Shown: piece after piece, positions 26,789 to 34,912 of the stretch | Layout of the letters: each line of letters starts with the position of its first letter | Numbering within the stretch: position 1 is the stretch's first letter | Origin: Pseudomonas sp. HMWF032 | GTDB taxonomy: Bacteria; Pseudomonadota; Gammaproteobacteria; Pseudomonadales; Pseudomonadaceae | Assembly: GCF_003060885.1 (NCBI RefSeq) | Contig: NZ_QAIG01000005.1 | Location: forward strand, 747,277-787,955 | DNA: 40,679 bases | Direction: 5' to 3' | Translations under genes and position numbers: made by a program | The notes under the pieces: model-generated | The model's database searches: none | What the model saw: only the letters and a program-made list of their open reading frames with translations | Told to the model about the DNA's origin: nothing

Positions 26789-26841
26789 GGCAGGGCCTCT
26801 CAAGCGGGTGTTGGGGCGCGTCGGGCTGCCCCTGACAAGGA

Positions 26842-27468
26842 TTATTTCGGGGTGAACAGGGCGCTAAAGGCGCGGGCGCGGCGTTCGACTTCGGTGGCGG
26901 AGTCAGCACCAAACAGGCCGTGCACCACGGCAACCATACTGGCGCCGTGGGCAATCAGCGCCGGGGCGTTGTCCAGCGTTACGCCGCCAATGGCGACAAT
27001 CGGCAGGTTGACCTTGGTTTTCGCCGCCGTCAGCAACTCGACATCAGCCGCCGGTGCACCGGGCTTGGTGGTGGAATTGAAGAAACGGCCGAAGGCGACA
27101 TAGCTGACGCCTTCCTTGGCGGCGGCTTCGGCCAGCTCCAGCTGGGCGTGGCAGGTGCCGCCGATAATTGCTTTGCGCCCTAGCAGCGCGCGGGCGGCGG
27201 ACAGCGAACCGTCGCCTTGGCCCAGATGCAGGCCTACACCCAGGCGCGCGGCCAGTTCGGCGTCGTCATTGATGATCAGGGCAGCGCCATAGCGGTTGCA
27301 CAGCTCACGCAGGGCTTCGGCTTCACGCAGGCGTCGCGCGTCATCGCTGGATTTGTCGCGGTACTGCAGCAGCGTTGCACCACCCTTGAGTGCCGCCTCG
27401 ACGTAGGGCAGCAGCCTGCCCTTGAGCAATTCGCTGTCGGTGATGGCATACAGGCCACGCAGTTTCAT
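26842..27468 (-). CDS. thiE: Thiamine-phosphate synthase
   Basis: A 208-residue TIM-barrel enzyme that couples hydroxymethylpyrimidine pyrophosphate with thiazole phosphate to thiamine phosphate. [13 protein letters not shown] at the N-terminus, [10 protein letters not shown] (pyrophosphate/Mg binding), [29 protein letters not shown] and [13 protein letters not shown] are present. The frame is open far upstream to 27756, but that part is shadow of thiD. I start at 27468 because GGAG precedes it by 6 bases; the ATG at 27480 is less well placed. It is 25 bases downstream of thiD in the same operon. Confidence 0.96.
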   Translation of the reverse strand: MKLRGLYAITDSELLKGRLLPYVEAALKGGATLLQYRDKSSDDARRLREAEALRELCNRYGAALIINDDAELAARLGVGLHLGQGDGSLSAARALLGRKAIIGGTCHAQLELAEAAAKEGVSYVAFGRFFNSTTKPGAPAADVELLTAAKTKVNLPIVAIGGVTLDNAPALIAHGASMVAVVHGLFGADSATEVERRARAFSALFTPK

Positions 27469-27493
27469 CGGGTACTCCATCAGCGGCTTACTA

Positions 27494-28288
27494 TTAATAG
27501 AGGTCCAGGGGCAGGCGACGCGGGATGTACTGACCGTGGCCCGGTTGTTCGGCGTCACGCAGGGTGCGCCAGGTGTAATCAAGGGCAAACTGCACGGCGC
27601 TGACCAATTCCTGACCCAGTGCCAGGCGACCGGCGAGGGTGCTGGCCAGGGTGCAACCGGAGCCGTGGTAGCTGCCGGGTAGGCGCTGGCAGGTAAAGGT
27701 GTGGCGGCTGCCGTCACGCGAATACAGGCGGTTGTGCACTTCGTGCTCATCGCCATGGCCGCCGGTGATCAGCAGGTGCTGGATATACGGCAGGAGTTTC
27801 TCGGCGCACTCATCCGCACTGCCGTCCGGCAGCTCGGCGAGAATGCGCGCTTCCGGCAGATTGGGCGTGGCGATGGTCGAGACGGCAAACAGGCGCTCGC
27901 GCATGGCGTAGCCAACTTCGTCCTTGCCCAATGCGCCGCCGCCACCGGCACGCAGCACCGGGTCACAGACCAGCGGAATACCTGGCAGGCGCTGCATGAT
28001 TTCCAGTACGGTTTCGACCATCTCGACCGAGCCGAGCATGCCCAGCTTTACCGCTTCGATCGGCAGGTCATTGATAACCGCATTGGCCTGGGCCAAGACC
28101 CAGTCGCGGTCGAGCACGCGGAAGTCGGAAACGTTGACGGTGTCCTGCACGGTCAGCGCGGTCACGGTAGGGGCAGCGTGACAGCCTTGGGCGAGCAGGG
28201 CTTCGATATCGGCTTGCAGCCCGGCACCCCCACTGGGGTCATGACCGGACAGGCACAGCACTACGGGGCGAGAGGTAGGCGTTTTCAT
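27494..28288 (-). CDS. thiD: Hydroxymethylpyrimidine/phosphomethylpyrimidine kinase
   Basis: A 264-residue ribokinase-fold enzyme phosphorylating HMP and HMP-P in thiamine synthesis. The signature is [19 protein letters not shown] near the N-terminus, followed by [45 protein letters not shown] and the [12 protein letters not shown] anion hole. I start at 28288 ([10 protein letters not shown]); the upstream MVVSSRT is optional and has no better ribosome binding site. It is first in the probable thiD-thiE-hemL-membrane protein operon, divergent from ladS across 222 bases. No TPP riboswitch was seen upstream. Confidence 0.96.
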   Translation of the reverse strand: MKTPTSRPVVLCLSGHDPSGGAGLQADIEALLAQGCHAAPTVTALTVQDTVNVSDFRVLDRDWVLAQANAVINDLPIEAVKLGMLGSVEMVETVLEIMQRLPGIPLVCDPVLRAGGGGALGKDEVGYAMRERLFAVSTIATPNLPEARILAELPDGSADECAEKLLPYIQHLLITGGHGDEHEVHNRLYSRDGSRHTFTCQRLPGSYHGSGCTLASTLAGRLALGQELVSAVQFALDYTWRTLRDAEQPGHGQYIPRRLPLDLY

Positions 28289-28510
28289 GGTGCGCGAGCT
28301 TACCACCAAACCAGGCTTTGCAGACCCCGACGCGACATCAAAGCGCTAGGGCGGTGATTGCCGGCGGGCGCTTGTGCTGTTGAAAAAGTCTCAGTGTCTG
28401 TCGGGTGATCGGAGTCTCAGGCGCAAATGCCTATGCTAGAGTTCCTACCTTCTTAAAACATCGTTCCAGCAGCCGGTCACGGCACGGCTGGCCAACCCTG
28501 GCTGAGCGGC

Positions 28511-30892
28511 ATGCATTACATCTTTTTGTGTTTCTTCTTGCTGGTACCAGGGTTGGCCGGTGCATTGGTTTTTGATGAGCATACCCGCAGCCTGCCGCTC
28601 GGTACGGCGATGGCGGTGTTCGAAGATGTGCGAGGCGATGCGAGCATTGACGACATCACCTCGCCCGCTCTGCAGGGCAGCTTTCGCCAGCATGACAAGG
28701 GTGTACTGAATGCCGGTTATTCGCGCTCGGTGTTCTGGCTGAGGCTGGATCTTGAGTACCGCCCCCAGCAAGGCAGCGTCACTCAGCCCTGGCTGCTGGA
28801 GTTGGCTTACCCGCCGCTCGACCATGTGCAGCTATACCTGCCTGATGCGGCAGGCCGTTATCACTTGCGTCAGCACACCGGCGATGCCCTGCCGTTTTCC
28901 AGCCGCGAGATCAAACAGCACAACTACCTGTTCGAACTGCAACTGCCAGCAGGGCAGCCGCAGCGTGTCTTTCTGCGTCTGGAAAGCCAGGGCTCGATCC
29001 AGGCGCCGCTGACCCTCTGGGCGCCCAACGCCTACCTGGAAGAACAGCCAGCGCGTATCTATGTGCTGGGCATCATCTATGGCGTGCTGCTGGTGATGCT
29101 GATCTACAACCTGTTTATATTCCTCAGCGTACGCGACACCAGCTACCTGTATTACATCCTGTATATCGCCTCGTTTGGCTTCTACCAGCTGTCGGTCAAC
29201 GGTGCGGCGATCGAGTATTTCTGGCCCAACAGCCCCTGGTGGGCGAACGCCGCCACGCCGTTTCTGATTGGTGCGGCCGCGTTGTTTGGTTGCCAGTTCG
29301 CCCGCAGCTTTCTGCATACCGCCGAGCACAGCCCTTGGGTCGACCGCGCCTTGTTGCTGATGATGGGGTCTGGTGTGTTGGTGATGACCCTGGCGCTGAC
29401 GGCCAGTTATGCCCTGTCATTGCGTTTGGCCACCTACCTGGCGCTGGGCTTTACCGTGGTGATCTTCAGTGCCGGCATCCTTGCCTGGATGCGCGGCATG
29501 CGCGTGGCGCGTTACTTCATCATTGCCTGGACCGCCTTTCTGGCCGGAGGGGTGATCAACACCCTGATGGTACTGGGCTACCTGCCGAACATGTTTCTCA
29601 CCATGTACGCCAGCCAGATTGGCTCGGCGCTTGAGGTCGGTCTGCTCTCACTGGCCCTGGCCGACCGCATCAATGCGATGAAGGAGGAGCGCACGCGCAT
29701 CCTCCAGGAGGCCGGGCTCAAGCTCGAAGCCTTCAACCAGGAACTGGCCAACAGCAACCGCCTCAAGGATGAGTTCCTCGCCACCGTCACCCACGAGTTG
29801 CGCACGCCGATGAACGGGGTGATTGGTTCGCTGGAGTTGATGCAGATGCTGGAGATCGACGGTGAGCTGGCGCATTACCAACGCACCGCTGCGAGCTCGG
29901 CCCGCGACATGATGCGTATGGTCAATGACATCCTCGCCCTCACCGAATTGCAGGCCGGGCGTTTGTACCCACGCCGTGAGCCGTTCAGCCTGCGCGGCCT
30001 GTTTGACAGCCTGCGTGCGCAGTACGCGCCGCGCGCTGAAGAGAAGGGCCTGCGCTTTGTCCTGGAGCTGGATGACAGCTTGCCCGACACCCTTGAAGGC
30101 GACGCCAGCAAATTGCTGCAGGCACTTAATTGTCTGCTGGATAACGCCATCAAGTTCACGCCGCACGGTGAGGTGCGGGTGCGCGTCTCGCGGCGCGGGG
30201 TGGCCAACGAGAGCCTGCCATTGCGTATCGAGGTGATCGACACCGGTGTCGGCTTCAGCGTGCCGGCCGAGGGTAAGCTCTATCAACGTTTCCAGCAGCT
30301 CGATGGCTCGATGACCCGCGAATATGGCGGTCTGGGTATCGGCCTGGCGATCTGCCGGCAGCTGGTTGATCTGCTTGGTGGCGATCTCACTCATGAGTCG
30401 CATCCGGGGCAGGGCAGCTGCTTCCGCCTGGATCTGCCGCTGGCTTTGCCGGTCCAGGTGGCTGCTCCGGCACCGCGGCCACCACGAAGTAAGGGCCTGG
30501 CGCTGCGGCAGCCGGAGCAATGTACGGTACTGATCGTCGAAGACAACGCGATCAACCAACTGGTAACTCGCGGCATGCTGCTCAAGCTCGGTTATCAGGT
30601 GCGCACTGCCGATAATGGTGCTGAGGCCCTTGAGGTGCTGCGTAACGAAACCATTGACGCGGTGCTGCTGGATTGCCAGATGCCGGTGATGGACGGTTTT
30701 GCCACCTGTCGGGCGCTGCGCAACCTGCCCGGCTGCCAGTTGCTGCCGGTGTTGGCGATTACCGCCCACAGCCACAGCGGCGACCGCGAACGCTGCCTGG
30801 CTGCTGGCATGAGCGATTACCTGGCCAAGCCGGTGAAGTTCGAGCAGTTGCGCAGCCTGCTGCATGACTGGGTGCTCTGCCGCGAGGCCTGA
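28511..30892 (+). CDS. ladS: LadS-type hybrid sensor histidine kinase (7TMR-DISM)
   Basis: A 793-residue inner-membrane hybrid kinase. A signal peptide (about 1-18) precedes a periplasmic DISMED2 domain (about 20-160, FDEHTRSLPLG, SRSVFWLRLDLEYR, LELAYPPLDHVQLYLPD). Seven transmembrane helices follow (about 180-385), then a short coiled coil, the dimerisation/phosphoacceptor domain with H428 (VTHELRTPMNG), a GHKL ATPase (DNAIKFTP, EYGGLGIGLAICRQL) and a C-terminal receiver with phosphoacceptor D721 (LLDCQMPVMDG). LadS of P. aeruginosa senses calcium and, through the HPt domain of GacS, activates GacA and the Rsm RNAs to favour biofilm over cytotoxicity. No HPt domain is present here, as expected. 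Identity rests on architecture and on its place between thiD and the tetR/acyl-CoA dehydrogenase pair. Confidence 0.93.
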   Translation: MHYIFLCFFLLVPGLAGALVFDEHTRSLPLGTAMAVFEDVRGDASIDDITSPALQGSFRQHDKGVLNAGYSRSVFWLRLDLEYRPQQGSVTQPWLLELAYPPLDHVQLYLPDAAGRYHLRQHTGDALPFSSREIKQHNYLFELQLPAGQPQRVFLRLESQGSIQAPLTLWAPNAYLEEQPARIYVLGIIYGVLLVMLIYNLFIFLSVRDTSYLYYILYIASFGFYQLSVNGAAIEYFWPNSPWWANAATPFLIGAAALFGCQFARSFLHTAEHSPWVDRALLLMMGSGVLVMTLALTASYALSLRLATYLALGFTVVIFSAGILAWMRGMRVARYFIIAWTAFLAGGVINTLMVLGYLPNMFLTMYASQIGSALEVGLLSLALADRINAMKEERTRILQEAGLKLEAFNQELANSNRLKDEFLATVTHELRTPMNGVIGSLELMQMLEIDGELAHYQRTAASSARDMMRMVNDILALTELQAGRLYPRREPFSLRGLFDSLRAQYAPRAEEKGLRFVLELDDSLPDTLEGDASKLLQALNCLLDNAIKFTPHGEVRVRVSRRGVANESLPLRIEVIDTGVGFSVPAEGKLYQRFQQLDGSMTREYGGLGIGLAICRQLVDLLGGDLTHESHPGQGSCFRLDLPLALPVQVAAPAPRPPRSKGLALRQPEQCTVLIVEDNAINQLVTRGMLLKLGYQVRTADNGAEALEVLRNETIDAVLLDCQMPVMDGFATCRALRNLPGCQLLPVLAITAHSHSGDRERCLAAGMSDYLAKPVKFEQLRSLLHDWVLCREA

Positions 30893-30897
30893 TCTTG

Positions 30898-31042
30898 CGC
30901 TCTGCTGCGCGTCGGCCCTACTGCGTTAAAAGCAGGCTCGGATGCGAGCCCAGTCCGCTTGATTCGCTGCGCTTACCCTATGGGCCAGCCATTGGCTGTT
31001 ACTAACGTAGCGCCTTGTAGGGCTCTAGCTCGCGAGGTCGTA
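30898..31042. repeat. Dispersed intergenic repeat, copy B
   Basis: Begins 6 bases after the ladS stop. It shares TCTGCTGCG, GCGTTAAAAGCAGGCTCGG (30923-30941), TCCGCTTGATTCGCTGCGCTTACCCTA with copy C, and TTGGCTGTTACTAACGTAGCGCCTTG with copies A and C. It lacks the inner hairpin found in A and C, so it may be a deletion form. Confidence 0.7.
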
Positions 31043-31121
31043 AATTTATTATTGAGTTGAATGCGCCAGCAGCTGGCCAATATGCCCGCTGTTGTGCCCG
31101 GAATCGCCCTTTAGCCAAACT

Positions 31122-31163
31122 CTGAATCCTGATTCACTTGCGCAATAGTGAATCAGGATTCAG
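31122..31163. promoter_or_regulatory. Double TetR-type operator overlapping the tetR promoter and ribosome binding site
   Basis: A perfect inverted repeat: CTGAATCCTGATTCAC (31122-31137), ten bases, GTGAATCAGGATTCAG (31148-31163). Each arm is itself a palindrome, TGAATC-N2-GATTCA, giving two 14-base sites whose centres are 26 bases apart. The right arm contains the AGGA (31155-31158) that is the likely ribosome binding site of the gene starting at 31167. It is almost certainly the autoregulatory operator of that TetR gene and its coupled partner; the binding itself is inferred. Confidence 0.85.
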
Positions 31164-31166
31164 ATC

Positions 31167-31820
31167 ATGGCTTACCGTACCACTGCACTGCGTGTCGACC
31201 GCGATCAGGCGCTGCGCGAGCGCATCATCAACGCCGCCCTGGCGCGGGTCGCCGACGGCGGCTTTGCCGCACTGACCATGCAGGCGTTGGCTGACGATGT
31301 CGGCATTGCCACCGGTAGCCTGTACCGCCATGTGCAGAACAAGGGCGAGCTGGCGGCGGAAGTTTTTGCCGTGGCCAGTCAACGTGAGGTCGATGCCCTG
31401 GCGGCCACCGTGCGCGGGCCGGGCAGCCCGGTGCAGCGCCTGGCCGATGGGCTGGAGCGGTTTGCTGCGCGGGCTTGGGGCAGTCGCCAGTTGGCCTTCG
31501 CTTTGATTGCCGAGCCGGTGGATCCGCAGGTGGATGAACAACGCTTGTTCTACCGCGAAGCCTATGCCGATCTGTTCGTCGAATTGCTGCAGGAGGGCGT
31601 CGGTCAAGGCGTGTTCCGTGTGCAGCCAATCAACCTGGCCGCTGCCTGCCTGGTCGGCGCCATTGCCGAAGCCCTGGTCGGTCCGTTATCGCCGCCCGCC
31701 CGTGCGGCCCGCGAAGCCGGTTATCCCGCCCCCAGTCTGGCCGAAGTCAGCCAGGCCCTGATCACCTTTTGTCTACGCGCCGTGGGCGCCCCATTGCCCG
31801 AAGAGGAGCCTCAGCCATGA
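31167..31820 (+). CDS. TetR-family transcriptional regulator
   Basis: A 217-residue repressor. The N-terminal three-helix DNA-binding domain (about 17-63) has the signature MQALADDVGIATGSLYRHVQNKGEL, and the C-terminal helical domain (about 75-205) would bind ligand and dimerise. Its ATG follows AGGA, itself inside the double operator, by 8 bases. It overlaps the acyl-CoA dehydrogenase by 4 bases (ATGA), so both should share one transcript and one ligand, most likely an acyl-CoA or a related fatty or branched-chain compound. This is the same gene pair as PA3973-PA3972 as I recall. Ligand unknown. Confidence 0.93.
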   Translation: MAYRTTALRVDRDQALRERIINAALARVADGGFAALTMQALADDVGIATGSLYRHVQNKGELAAEVFAVASQREVDALAATVRGPGSPVQRLADGLERFAARAWGSRQLAFALIAEPVDPQVDEQRLFYREAYADLFVELLQEGVGQGVFRVQPINLAAACLVGAIAEALVGPLSPPARAAREAGYPAPSLAEVSQALITFCLRAVGAPLPEEEPQP

Positions 31821-33469
31821 ACGCCAGTCAACACGCCGAAACCCATGAAGTGTTCAACCAGGTGCCACCGTTGGATGGTGCCAACCTGTACCGCGTTGAC
31901 CTGCCGCTGCAGGAGTGGAGCAAGCGCTTCGGCGGCGGTTGGGCCGAGCAGCGCCTGGATGTGTATGGCGCGCTGGCCGGTGGTGAGCTGATGGCCGCTG
32001 GTTTTCTCGCCAACGAGAACAAGCCGGTGTTCAAGAGTCACGACCGCTATGGTCACCGTGCGGACCTGGTGGAGTTTCACCCGGCCTATCACCAGCTGAT
32101 GAGCGCCGCCATTGAACACGGCCTGCCGTCCATGCCCTGGACCGATCCGCGCGCTGGTGCCCAGGTGGCGCGCGCTGCCATGAGCTATCTGCACAGCCAG
32201 GCCGAAGCCGGCAGCGGTTGCCCGTTGACCATGACCTTCGCCAGCGTGCCGGCGCTCAAATTGCAGGCCGATGTGGCCGAGCGTTGGTTGCCGAAAATCC
32301 TCGCCACGCAATACGACCCGCGCAACCTGCCGATCGAGCAGAAAACCGGTGCGACCATCGGCATGGCCATGACCGAGAAGCAGGGCGGCACCGATGTGCG
32401 CGCCAACACCACCCGTGCCTACCCGGTGGGTTTCGGTGGCCCTGGTCAAGCTTATGAACTGGTCGGCCACAAGTGGTTCTGCTCGGCGCCGATGTGCGAT
32501 GCCTTCCTCACGTTGGCGTACACCAGCAAGGGCTTGACCTGCTTCCTGCTGCCGCGTCACCGCCCGGACGGTACGCGCAATGAGTTCTACGTGCAGCGCC
32601 TGAAGAACAAACTGGGCAACTGGTCCAACGCCTCCAGTGAGGTGGAATTCCGCGGTGCCCTGGCCTGGATGGTCGGCGAAGAAGGCCGGGGTGTGCCGAC
32701 CATTATTGAAATGGTCGCGCTGACCCGTTTCGACTGCATGATCGGCTCCAGCGCCCTGATGCGTCAGGCCCTGACCCAGGCCGCGCACCATTGTGCGCAC
32801 CGCCAAGTCGGTGGCCGCGTGCTGAGCGAGCAGCCGCTGATGCAAAACGTGCTGGCCGACCTGGCGCTGGAAAGCGAAGCGGCGCTGGCGCTGACCCTGC
32901 GCATGGGCAAGGCGCTGGATAACCCGCATGACGAGCAGGAAGACAAGTTCGCCCGCCTGGTCACCGCCGTGGGCAAGTACTGGATCTGCAAGCGTGCGCC
33001 CGCCATGATCAACGAGGCCGCCGAATGCATGGGCGGCGCCGGGTATGTCGAGGACACCATCCTGCCGCGCCTGTACCGCGAAGCACCGGTCAACTCCACC
33101 TGGGAAGGTTCGGGTAACGTGCAGTGCCTGGACGTGCTGCGCGCGCTGTCCAAGGAACCAGGCGTACTCGACGCGCTGTTTGCCGAGTTGGGCAATGGCC
33201 ACGGTGATGCCCGCCTCAACGCCCATATCGAAAAACTCCAGGTGGACTTCCGCGACACTGCCGACATCCAATACCGCGCCCGGCAACTGACCGAAGACGT
33301 GGCCCTGGCCCTGCAAGCCAAACTGCTGCTGGAAGCCGGCAATGCCGTGGTGAGCGATGCCTTTATCGCCAGCCGCCTGGGCGGTCAGGGTGGGCGGGTC
33401 TACGGCACTCTGCCGCGTGGGGTGAATGTCGAGGCGCTGGTGGCGCGCAGTACACCGCACCTGATCTGA
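31817..33469 (+). CDS. AidB-like acyl-CoA dehydrogenase
   Basis: A 550-residue flavoprotein of the AidB/isovaleryl-CoA dehydrogenase branch. The N-terminal helical part (FNQVPPLDGANLYRVD), the middle FAD-binding region (GMAMTEKQGGTDVRAN, GHKWFCSAPMCDAFL, KNKLGNWSNASSEVEF) and the C-terminal bundle (ECMGGAGYVEDT, LPRLYREAPVNSTWEGSGNV) match AidB in length and in the WEGSGN block where the catalytic base sits. AidB in E. coli is an alkylation-response protein that binds DNA through a basic C-terminal patch; the C-terminus here is not obviously basic, so metabolism of an acyl-CoA is more likely. Start 31817 overlaps the tetR stop; an earlier in-frame start at 31769 is rejected. Confidence 0.92.
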   Translation: MNASQHAETHEVFNQVPPLDGANLYRVDLPLQEWSKRFGGGWAEQRLDVYGALAGGELMAAGFLANENKPVFKSHDRYGHRADLVEFHPAYHQLMSAAIEHGLPSMPWTDPRAGAQVARAAMSYLHSQAEAGSGCPLTMTFASVPALKLQADVAERWLPKILATQYDPRNLPIEQKTGATIGMAMTEKQGGTDVRANTTRAYPVGFGGPGQAYELVGHKWFCSAPMCDAFLTLAYTSKGLTCFLLPRHRPDGTRNEFYVQRLKNKLGNWSNASSEVEFRGALAWMVGEEGRGVPTIIEMVALTRFDCMIGSSALMRQALTQAAHHCAHRQVGGRVLSEQPLMQNVLADLALESEAALALTLRMGKALDNPHDEQEDKFARLVTAVGKYWICKRAPAMINEAAECMGGAGYVEDTILPRLYREAPVNSTWEGSGNVQCLDVLRALSKEPGVLDALFAELGNGHGDARLNAHIEKLQVDFRDTADIQYRARQLTEDVALALQAKLLLEAGNAVVSDAFIASRLGGQGGRVYGTLPRGVNVEALVARSTPHLI

Positions 33470-33478
33470 GCACCGACT

Positions 33479-33748
33479 TGCGATCTGCTGCGTGCAGGTC
33501 CTCAGCGTTAAAAACAGACTCGGCGGCCGCGTGCGGTTAACGCGCGCCGAAGGGCGAGTGAAACGCGTAATGCTCGTGTACAAAAGTACACCCGTGTGCG
33601 AGCCCCGTCCGCTTGATTCGCTGCGCTCACCCTAAGGGCCAGCCGTTGGCTGTTACTTTGCTGCGCTGCGTTTCTTGTCTGTTTTGAGCCGCTGTTGGCT
33701 GTTGCTAACGTAACGCCTTGCAGGACTCTGGCCCACTAGATCGTAAGC
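33479..33748. repeat. Dispersed intergenic repeat, copy C (long form)
   Basis: Begins 10 bases after the acyl-CoA dehydrogenase stop. GCGTTAAAAACAGACTCGG (33505-33522), an extra GC-rich segment, a hairpin GTGTAC-AAAA-GTACAC (33576-33591), TCCGCTTGATTCGCTGCGCTCACCCTAAGGGCCAGCC, then GTTGGCTGTT twice (33645-33654 and 33694-33703) around a 39-base insert, and GCTAACGTAACGCCTTG. The hairpin corresponds to the one in copy A. Confidence 0.7.
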
Positions 33749-33808
33749 CGGCTCTGAGGCGTTTGCTTTGCCGGTATGCGCGGACTGACTTCTTGAACGT
33801 TTCACCTT

Positions 33809-33840
33809 GAGCCCGGCCTCTGCGCCGGGCTCTGTCATTT
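33809..33840 (+). terminator. Terminator-like hairpin upstream of the cobalamin riboswitch
   Basis: 9-bp stem GAGCCCGGC (33809-33817) / GCCGGGCTC (33824-33832), loop CTCTGC, followed by TGTCATTT. It may insulate the riboswitch gene from upstream transcription. The T tract is interrupted. Confidence 0.65.
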
Positions 33841-33854
33841 CTCACGGCCGCCGG

Positions 33855-34050
33855 GTAAGGTGGCCGCCGATGGTTCCAGCTCGTGTGATGCGACTGGATG
33901 AAAAGGGAACAGGGTGAAGCGCACGTCGCCAATGCCCTGGCTGCCCCCGCAACTGTAAACGGCGAGCGACGCCCGGATGCCACTGACCGCAAGGTTGGGA
34001 AGGCGGGTGGAGTATCAAGCCGTGAGCCAGGAGACCTGCCATCGAAGCCG
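33855..34050 (+). promoter_or_regulatory. Cobalamin (AdoCbl) riboswitch
   Basis: A classic B12 aptamer: GGTGGCCGCCGATGGTTCC at the 5' side, GGGAACAGGGTGAA (33905-33918), CCCCCGCAACTGTAAACGGCGA, GCCACTG (33979-33985), GGGAAGGCG (33998-34006), and the B12 box AGCCAGGAGACCTGCC (34025-34040). It lies 63 bases upstream of the CbiM-like gene. No hairpin with a T tract follows, so control is probably by hiding the ribosome binding site (CAGGAA at 34102-34107) and not by termination. Confidence 0.95.
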
Positions 34051-34112
34051 GGCGTTTATGCCCATTCCCTCAATCCGGATCATCGCGCGGTGGGCGCGGT
34101 ACAGGAATCTCA

Positions 34113-34793
34113 ATGCACATCGAACCAGAAGTCGTTACTGGCGCCAAAATCTTTCTTAGTTATGCCACCGCTGCAGGTGCCTTTGGCCTCTGTGCCAAGC
34201 TTGCGCTCGACAGCGTGCGCAACAATGGCGGCGCTGCCGCCCTGGCATTACGCAGCGTGCTGACCACTGCCCTGGTGTTCTGTTTCTTCGAAGTATTTCC
34301 GCACCACGCGGTCGGGGTTTCCGAGGTGCATCTGATCCTCGGTTCGACCCTGCTGCTGCTGTTCGGCGCAGGTGCCGCGGCGATGGGGCTGGCGTTCGGC
34401 CTGTTGCTGCAAGGGCTGCTGTTCGCTCAATTTGACTTGCCGCAGTACGGCATGAACGTTACGACGCTGCTGGTGCCGCTGTGGGCGATCAGCCTGCTGG
34501 CCAAGCGCATCATCGCGCCGGGTACCGCCTATGTGGACCTTTCCTACAAGCAGGCACTGGCGCTGTCGACGGCCTATCAGGGTGGCATTGTCGCCTGGGT
34601 CGGCTTCTGGGCGTTCTACGGGAATGGTTTCTCCGGCGAGAACCTGGCCGCCGTGGGCAGTTTCGGCCTGGCCTATATGAGCGTCATTCTGATCGAGCCA
34701 CTGGTCGATCTGGGTGTGCTGGCTGCCGCCAAGGCGCTGTCCGCTTATAGCCGTGGGCCGCTGTTCAACGTGCGTCTGCATCAGGCTGCCTGA
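34113..34793 (+). CDS. CbiM-like cobalt/metal permease (energy-coupling factor type), orphan
   Basis: A 226-residue inner-membrane protein beginning MHIEPEVVTGAK; the N-terminal Met-His pair is the metal-binding feature of CbiM/NikM substrate-binding components. Six or seven hydrophobic helices follow (about 12-30, 46-63, 70-105, 112-130, 145-168, 178-205). No CbiN, CbiQ or CbiO gene follows in the window, so it is a lone CbiM, which may work by itself or with distant partners. The preceding cobalamin riboswitch shows it is turned down when B12 is sufficient, supporting cobalt import for B12 synthesis. CAGGAA stands 5 bases before the ATG at 34113. Confidence 0.88.
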   Translation: MHIEPEVVTGAKIFLSYATAAGAFGLCAKLALDSVRNNGGAAALALRSVLTTALVFCFFEVFPHHAVGVSEVHLILGSTLLLLFGAGAAAMGLAFGLLLQGLLFAQFDLPQYGMNVTTLLVPLWAISLLAKRIIAPGTAYVDLSYKQALALSTAYQGGIVAWVGFWAFYGNGFSGENLAAVGSFGLAYMSVILIEPLVDLGVLAAAKALSAYSRGPLFNVRLHQAA

Positions 34794-34805
34794 GGCTGAC
34801 GCCAG

Positions 34806-34826
34806 ACCCGGCGGCTGCCGCCGGGT
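34806..34826 (+). other. Hairpin 3' of the CbiM-like gene
   Basis: 9-bp stem ACCCGGCGG (34806-34814) / CCGCCGGGT (34818-34826) with loop CTG, 12 bases after the stop. There is no T tract, so it may protect the 3' end or be a weak terminator. Confidence 0.5.
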
Positions 34827-34912
34827 GGGTGTCCACGGGTGATCTTGCGCTATCCCAAACGCGGCGGATCAGGGCAAGATAGAGCCTGTCCGATCAGCCA
34901 GGAAGATGCCTT

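Noticed and set aside
28289..28510. TPP riboswitch upstream of thiD
   Set aside because: Searched by eye for CTGAGA and the ACCTGATCTGGATAATGCCAGCG-type pattern; neither is present on the minus strand.
29648..30865. 405-codon open frame opposite ladS
   Set aside because: Antisense shadow of the kinase and receiver domains; no recognisable protein.
31811..33583. 590-codon open frame opposite the acyl-CoA dehydrogenase
   Set aside because: Same reason: long antisense frames are common opposite high-GC Pseudomonas genes. No ribosome binding site or domain was seen.
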